A DNA stretch of 12,513 nucleotides from Darksidea phi (Eukaryota; Ascomycota; Dothideomycetes; Pleosporales; Lentitheciaceae), in contig JASJFT010000453.1 of assembly GCA_030770425.1 (NCBI GenBank), positions 1 through 12,513 on the forward strand, written 5' to 3'. Positions 8,235-12,513 of this stretch are shown here, one piece after another. Every line of letters begins with the position of its first letter. Within the stretch, counting starts at the first letter, position 1. The notes under the pieces are model-generated. The model saw nothing but the letters and a program-made list of their open reading frames with translations, did no database searches and was not told the DNA's origin. The position numbers and the translations under genes are program-made.

Positions 8235-11200
8235 CCAAATCGTATAAAGAAATATCTAATAACCGGCTAGGTTAGAGGTAGACGTACGAATTTACGGACG
8301 GAAAGTCCGAGCTATTATAGATAGTAGAGTAGAGTTTACGCTCCTGTCGTCAAAATTAGTAGAGGAATAAGGGATTCCTTACCAAGTTAAAGAAAAACCC
8401 ATACGAGTAGACCTCGGAGATAGATTATCTATAGAATATAGAGGAGGTATAATTCGCCTCGAAACGAAAAAAGTAACCTTAGAGGTAGGAAACGTTAGAG
8501 ACCATCACAAATTTAACATCATAGAAATTAGAGATACCGACATAATTATTAGTTACGATTAGCTAGTAATATATAATCTACGGATAGATTAGAAGCTACG
8601 CAAAGTACTAGGCTACGAGCGGGTAGCTCGAGTTACAGGAATTAGGAGACCGGGTAGGTCTAGCTACGAGATCCAGTACATACCCCGGAAAGGGAGGATA
8701 GGCTTAATTTTACCTTATAAGATCGCGAGGATCTATAAGAAGAACCCGTAGAGAGTCGGTATTATTATAGTACGAAGGGTCGCGACCGCGTAGGAAGGAC
8801 TACAGCCAACAATACCTCGAGACTACAAGGAGTTCCGAGAGCTATTCGAAGAACATCCGGAAACCGATTTACTAGAGTACCAGGAATAGGATTATAAGAT
8901 ATACCTAGAACAGGGCGCGAAGCTCAAGCCTAGACCTATATACTCGTTAACAGTAGATTAATAGGAAGAATTAAAAGAGTACTTAACGAAGAACCTAGAG
9001 AGAGGATATATTAGAGAAAGTCAAAGCTCTATAGCATTACTAGTTCTATTTATCCTAAAGAAGAACGGAAAGTTACGACTTTATATAGACTATAGACGTT
9101 TAAATAACGTCACGAAGAAAAACCGATACCCGCTACTACTAATCGGAGAACTCATGGACCGGCTCCAAGGAGTTAAGTAGATTACGAAATTCAACATCTA
9201 GGAAGAATTCTACAGGATTCGAATAGCGAAAGGGTACGAAAAGTATACGGCATTCAAGACCCGATACAGACTCTACGAGTATAGAGTTATACTATTTAGA
9301 CTAACGAATATACCAGCAACATTTTAGTCAGTTATTAACAGAACGTTAAACGAATACTTAGACGTATTCTATACGGTATATCTAGACGATATTCTTATAT
9401 ATAGTAAAGGGACGCTAGAAGAATATAAAGAGTATATAAAGAAAGTACTACAAAAGCTACAGTAAAATAGGTTACTACTTTACCCAGACAAATACGAATT
9501 CCACAGGACAGAAACCGAATATCTAGGTTTTATTATTTCGCGAGAAGGAGTATCTATAGACCCTAAGAAAGTATAGACTATAAGGGAATAGCCAACCCCA
9601 ATATCGGTTAAGGACGTACAATCCTTTTTAGGATTCGCCAACTTCTATCGGAAGTTTATTAGGGATTACTTAAAGACTATATCTCTACTCACGGAGGTAA
9701 CTAAGAAGAAAAAGGAATTTCAGTAGAACTAGAAATAATAGAAAGCTTTCGATAAGCTTAAGAACCTATTTATATCGGTACCTATATTATAGATATACGA
9801 CCCGACAAGACCTCTTAGAGTAGAGACGGATATATCAGATTACGTACTAGGGGCGATACTTACCTAGTAAGGGGAAGACGGAAAATAGAGACTAGTATTC
9901 TACCACTCACACAAGTTTAGTAAGGAAGAAGTAAACTACGACGTTTATAATAAGGAACTTGGCGCTATCGTATTAGCATTTAAACAATGGAGACTACAGC
10001 TTACAGGAGCCAAGTATAAGATTAAGGTTATTACGGACTACTAGAACCTTATAAGTTTCACGACTACAAAGAAACTTAATCGACGATAATTCCGATAGTC
10101 GGAATTACTAGTAGATTACGACTTTAAGATAAGTCACCGGCCGGAAATACTAAACGGAGCGGCGGACGCTCTTAGTAGAAGATCGGACCTTCGAGGTACC
10201 GATAAACCCGTCGTACACGAACCAGTTCTACGAAAGGAACCCGACAGAACCCTCGTCTATAACTACACGAGGCTAGCTAAAATTACGGTAATAGTAGATA
10301 TCAAGAAAAAATAGAGAAATAAGGCCCGAGAAACCATTAGGAACGCTAACGGAATACTAGAGGGAGACAATATATACTTCGATAAGGAAGAATACTCCGC
10401 TCTAATAAACGACTCGGAGACAAGGCCTTACATTCCACCGAGTCTCAGGGGAGACTTAATACGGGAAATCCACGAGAGTAAAATACTAGGATACCCAGGA
10501 ATCGATAAAACGGTCAGACATATAGATAGAGAATACCTACTTACTAATATAAGAGAGGAAGTTCGGAAAGTAATAGGCGACTATTTAGAATGTTCTAAGA
10601 ATAAACCTAAGAGATATAAGCCCTATAGATTACTCCAACCGCTAGTACCACCCATACGACTATAGACTTACGTCACGATAGACTTTATAGTAAAGTTACT
10701 ACCATTATTAGAACCGGGATTAGGAAGATTATACGACACGATCATAGTAATCGTAGACCGATTAACTAAGGTAGTATACTTTATCCCGACGAACGAAGTA
10801 ATTACGGCAGAAAACATGGCTTATAAGGTTAAAAGAACGCTCATCGCTAATCACGGATTGCCGGAATAGATCCTTACGGATAGGGACAAACTATTTACTT
10901 CAAGGTTTTAGAGTATACTACTCGCAAAACTAGAAATTAAAAGAAAGCTATCGACTAGCTTCCATCCGTAGACAGACGGTCAGACGGAACGAACGAACTA
11001 AACTCTAGAGGAGTATCTAAGATTCTATGTCAACAAGTTACAGGACAACTAGGTTAAATTGCTACCAACAGTACAATTGGTATATAATAGTAAGAGATCT
11101 ACGACGACTAGATGCTTACCGTACTACGCAAATCACGGATATAAGCCGACGACTCATAGAGATCCAAAGAATATCGAGAGTATATCCACTAGGGTAGAAG

Positions 11201-11751
11201 AAAAAGCCTATTTAATATAAGAACTACACAAAGAACTCAGCGCGCGGATAGTACGCAGAAACCTCACAACAGCTAAAATAACAAATAAAAGAAGGCTCGA
11301 GAGACCGACCCTTAAGAGGGGGGATAAAGTTTTCCTTTCACGACGAAACCTAAAAACTAAACGACCATACGACAAACTGGACAATTTACGAATCGGACCA
11401 TTCGAAATTAAAGAAAAGACAGGACCAGTTAACTACAGGCTAAAGCTAGCCAAAGGTATAAAAATATACCCGGTATTCCACGTATCGTTACTAGAACCAG
11501 TACCGGAAGACACCGAAGTAGCCACCGACGTCGAACTCAAAGACGAGGAGTACGAGGTCGAGGAAATTCAAGGACTACAGAAGTTCGGACGTTAGTAGAA
11601 ATATTTAGTTAAATAGGCAGGATAGCCTACCAGCCAAAATACATAGGAACTAGTCAAGAACCTGTAGGGCTACTAGGACCTAGTTGAGTAGTATCACCAG
11701 AAGCACCCAGAGGTAGAGGCTCCCAACCATCCAGAAAAGCGGAGAAATCAG
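8171..11751 (+). pseudogene. pol: pol (protease, RT, RNase H, integrase, chromodomain), RIP-inactivated
   Basis: One frame, -1 to gag, carries all domains. Protease: D-S-R-V at 8320, where D-S-G-A is expected (TGG/CA contexts changed). Reverse transcriptase: L-R-L-Y-I-D-Y-R near 9073-9096, first catalytic Asp changed to Asn (9193-9195), Y-L-D-D intact at 9379-9390. RNase H: Asp 9829, Glu 9955 and Asp 10036 intact. Integrase: HHCC zinc domain with H (10471), second His now Tyr (10492), first Cys now Tyr (10582), Cys 10591. Its catalytic triad is intact at 10681, 10879 and 10987 (D-x65-D-x35-E). The GPF of the GPY/F module is at 11395-11403. Many Trp and Gln codons are TAG/TAA. The exact stop is uncertain: TAG 11752 or 11794. 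Translation was probably by frameshifting from gag. Confidence 0.93.
11551..11709 (+). other. Chromodomain at the integrase C-terminus
   Basis: The pol frame reads Y-E-V-E-E-I, then K-Y-L-V-K-*-A-G-*-P, T-*-E and L-*-G-Y-*-D, ending near Y-H-Q-K-H-P. This is the chromodomain core, with every conserved Trp position now TAG. In chromoviruses such domains are thought to direct integration toward heterochromatin by reading methylated histone H3. That fits its neighbourhood of older silenced repeats, although one insertion proves nothing. Its 3' end is overlapped by the end of the antisense ORF. Confidence 0.85.
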
Positions 11752-12367
11752 TAGACTCGCACAGCAAGGCTTACTATAGTAACACAGGCAAGCTAGAAGA
11801 AGCAGACCGAGCGGCTTCCGCCTATTCCAACTTTTCCAACTCAGAGATCGAAGCCAGCTTACGATCAAGAAGCTCACGTTGACGGGCATCGTACTAAGCT
11901 AGTTACGCGCGGATACGCCGTTTACGGGCTTAAGCGGCCAACTCTTCATCCTCAACAGACTCCAGTTCGGACAGGAGTCGAGAACGCTCTTCCTCAGCGC
12001 GAGCAAGAGACTTGTCAGTCACCGCTAGACTATAAGAAACATTCCGAGAGAGACATCCACTACAACGAGCCGAGGACGGTAACGTCTTACATTCGCGGCC
12101 AGCGAATTAACAGTTCAGACACGATCGAGCCGGCGGTATTACACGACCAGAGCGAAGGACGTAGCAGGCGAGACGAAGACGACGAGCTGTAGAAGTCTCA
12201 GGACCTTTAGGTATTATTAGGACCCAGGAAGAAAATAAAGAATAGGGCTTGGATACCCGTAGAGGGGGACGTCACCTACTCTTATACCCAGGCAAGGGGC
12301 GGAACAACTAGGGCACCGGGCTAAGAAAAGAATTACTAGTACGTACACGCGGGTTGCGGCGTAGTAT
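11654..12367 (-). pseudogene. Antisense ORF: Zn2Cys6-like cluster plus coiled coil
   Basis: Read on the minus strand, this frame reaches a TGA at 11656-11654 and reads like a protein. Cys codons at 12121, 12112, 12091, 12064 and 12055 (first base of each) and a Tyr TAT at 12034 give C-x2-C-x6-C-x8-C-x2-C-x6-Y. That is the fungal binuclear zinc-cluster spacing with the last Cys mutated. From about 12030 to 11800 follows a Glu/Arg/Leu/Ala-rich coiled-coil-like stretch, then a Ser/Pro/Gly-rich tail. Nine stops interrupt it: eight TAA/TAG and one TGA at 12274-12272. No ATG fits; ATA at 12367 or 12214 may be mutated starts, the latter giving about 186 residues. The plus-strand frame is also fairly open here, so a pol extension is the alternative. 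The 3' end overlaps the chromodomain antisense. A regulator of the element or of host genes is possible, but function is unknown. Confidence 0.6.
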
Positions 12368-12446
12368 AGAAAGAATTACCGGAACAATTAGGCCACTACC
12401 AAATAGGGTTACGAGAAAGGGAACGCGACTTCGAGAACGAAGCTTC

Positions 12447-12461
12447 GGAGGGGGGAGCGAG
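12447..12461 (+). other. Polypurine tract
   Basis: The purine-rich run ggaggggggagcgag directly precedes the 3' LTR, with a single C. This is the expected primer site for plus-strand DNA synthesis, left uncut by RNase H, and it supports the LTR boundary at 12462. Confidence 0.8.
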
Positions 12462-12513
12462 TATTACAACCCTACGCGAATTACAGGATACGGGGCATCC
12501 CGAGAAGGTTAGA
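12462..12513 (+). repeat. 3' long terminal repeat, truncated by window end
   Basis: These are the first 52 bases of the 3' LTR, 49 of them identical to 5541-5592. It begins tattac rather than tgttac, so the terminal TG has become TA. All three differences are RIP-type changes in this copy, so it is more mutated than the 5' LTR over this stretch. Confidence 0.95.

Larger units (their letters stand above)
5541..12513 (+). mobile_element. Ty3/gypsy chromodomain LTR retrotransposon, RIP-inactivated
   Basis: The element has a 5' LTR beginning tgttac, gag, pol in the order protease-RT-RNase H-integrase-chromodomain (the Ty3/gypsy order, not copia), a polypurine tract and the first 52 bases of the 3' LTR. 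The length inside the window is almost 7 kb; the 3' LTR is cut off. Integrase carries a GPY/F module and a C-terminal chromodomain, which places it with the chromoviruses. The conserved gag domains share one frame and the pol domains another, but TAG and TAA replace many Trp and Gln codons, so the copy is dead. It sits beside, probably inserted into, much older RIP-mutated repeats. The five bases before the LTR are gacta; the matching target-site copy would be beyond the window. Confidence 0.93.

Noticed and set aside
11680..11889. 69-codon minus-strand ORF starting with ATG
   Set aside because: It is a shifted frame of the antisense gene; the neighbouring minus frame has the cysteine cluster and coiled-coil composition.
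1..12513. CRISPR array, tRNA, rRNA or bacterial operon
   Set aside because: No regularly spaced repeats, cloverleaf or ribosomal sequence was seen; all supported features are eukaryotic repeats.

Overview
The window looks like a repeat-rich, silenced segment of a filamentous ascomycete (Pezizomycotina-type) genome. Two things suggest this: the signature of repeat-induced point mutation (RIP, C-to-T at CpA on either strand), and a fungal-type chromodomain Ty3/gypsy retrotransposon. I cannot name the species. I see no intact host gene, tRNA, rRNA or CRISPR array.

Left block (1-5540): very AT-rich DNA in which CpA and TpG are almost gone while CpG survives. By my reading bases 1-600 contain no CA and no TG at all. 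It must hold one or more old repeats, but stop codons TAA/TAG riddle every frame and I could not assign a family. Visible remnants are a lysine-rich minus-strand tract at the left edge, a perfect 18-bp-arm hairpin (1116-1158), some stop-poor plus-strand tracts, a small direct repeat (4674-4772), a GC-rich hairpin followed by twelve A residues (5310-5356) and a perfect 28-bp palindrome (5424-5451).

Right block (5541-12513): one younger, less mutated Ty3/gypsy chromovirus-type element on the + strand, running from the start of its 5' LTR (5541) to the first 52 bases of its 3' LTR (12462-12513, cut by the window end). Order: LTR, leader, gag (6008-8179), pol (protease, reverse transcriptase, RNase H, integrase, GPY/F module, chromodomain; about 8171-11751), an antisense ORF (12367 down to 11654), polypurine tract, LTR. 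The recognisable domains of gag share one frame and those of pol another, over more than 2 and 3.4 kb. The lesions I checked are transitions of RIP type: TGG, CAG or CAA turned to stops, Cys to Tyr, and probably the gag ATG to ATA.

Three features stand out. First, gag and pol lie in frames offset by -1, and a canonical slippery heptamer in the gag frame is followed after 7 nt by a fully paired H-type pseudoknot (8170-8234), so Pol was probably made by -1 ribosomal frameshifting. Second, between the chromodomain and the 3' LTR the minus strand reads as a protein with a Zn(II)2Cys6-spaced cysteine cluster followed by a coiled coil, an apparent extra antisense gene. Third, Gag has about 400 residues beyond its zinc knuckle, with three W-C-C-H motifs.
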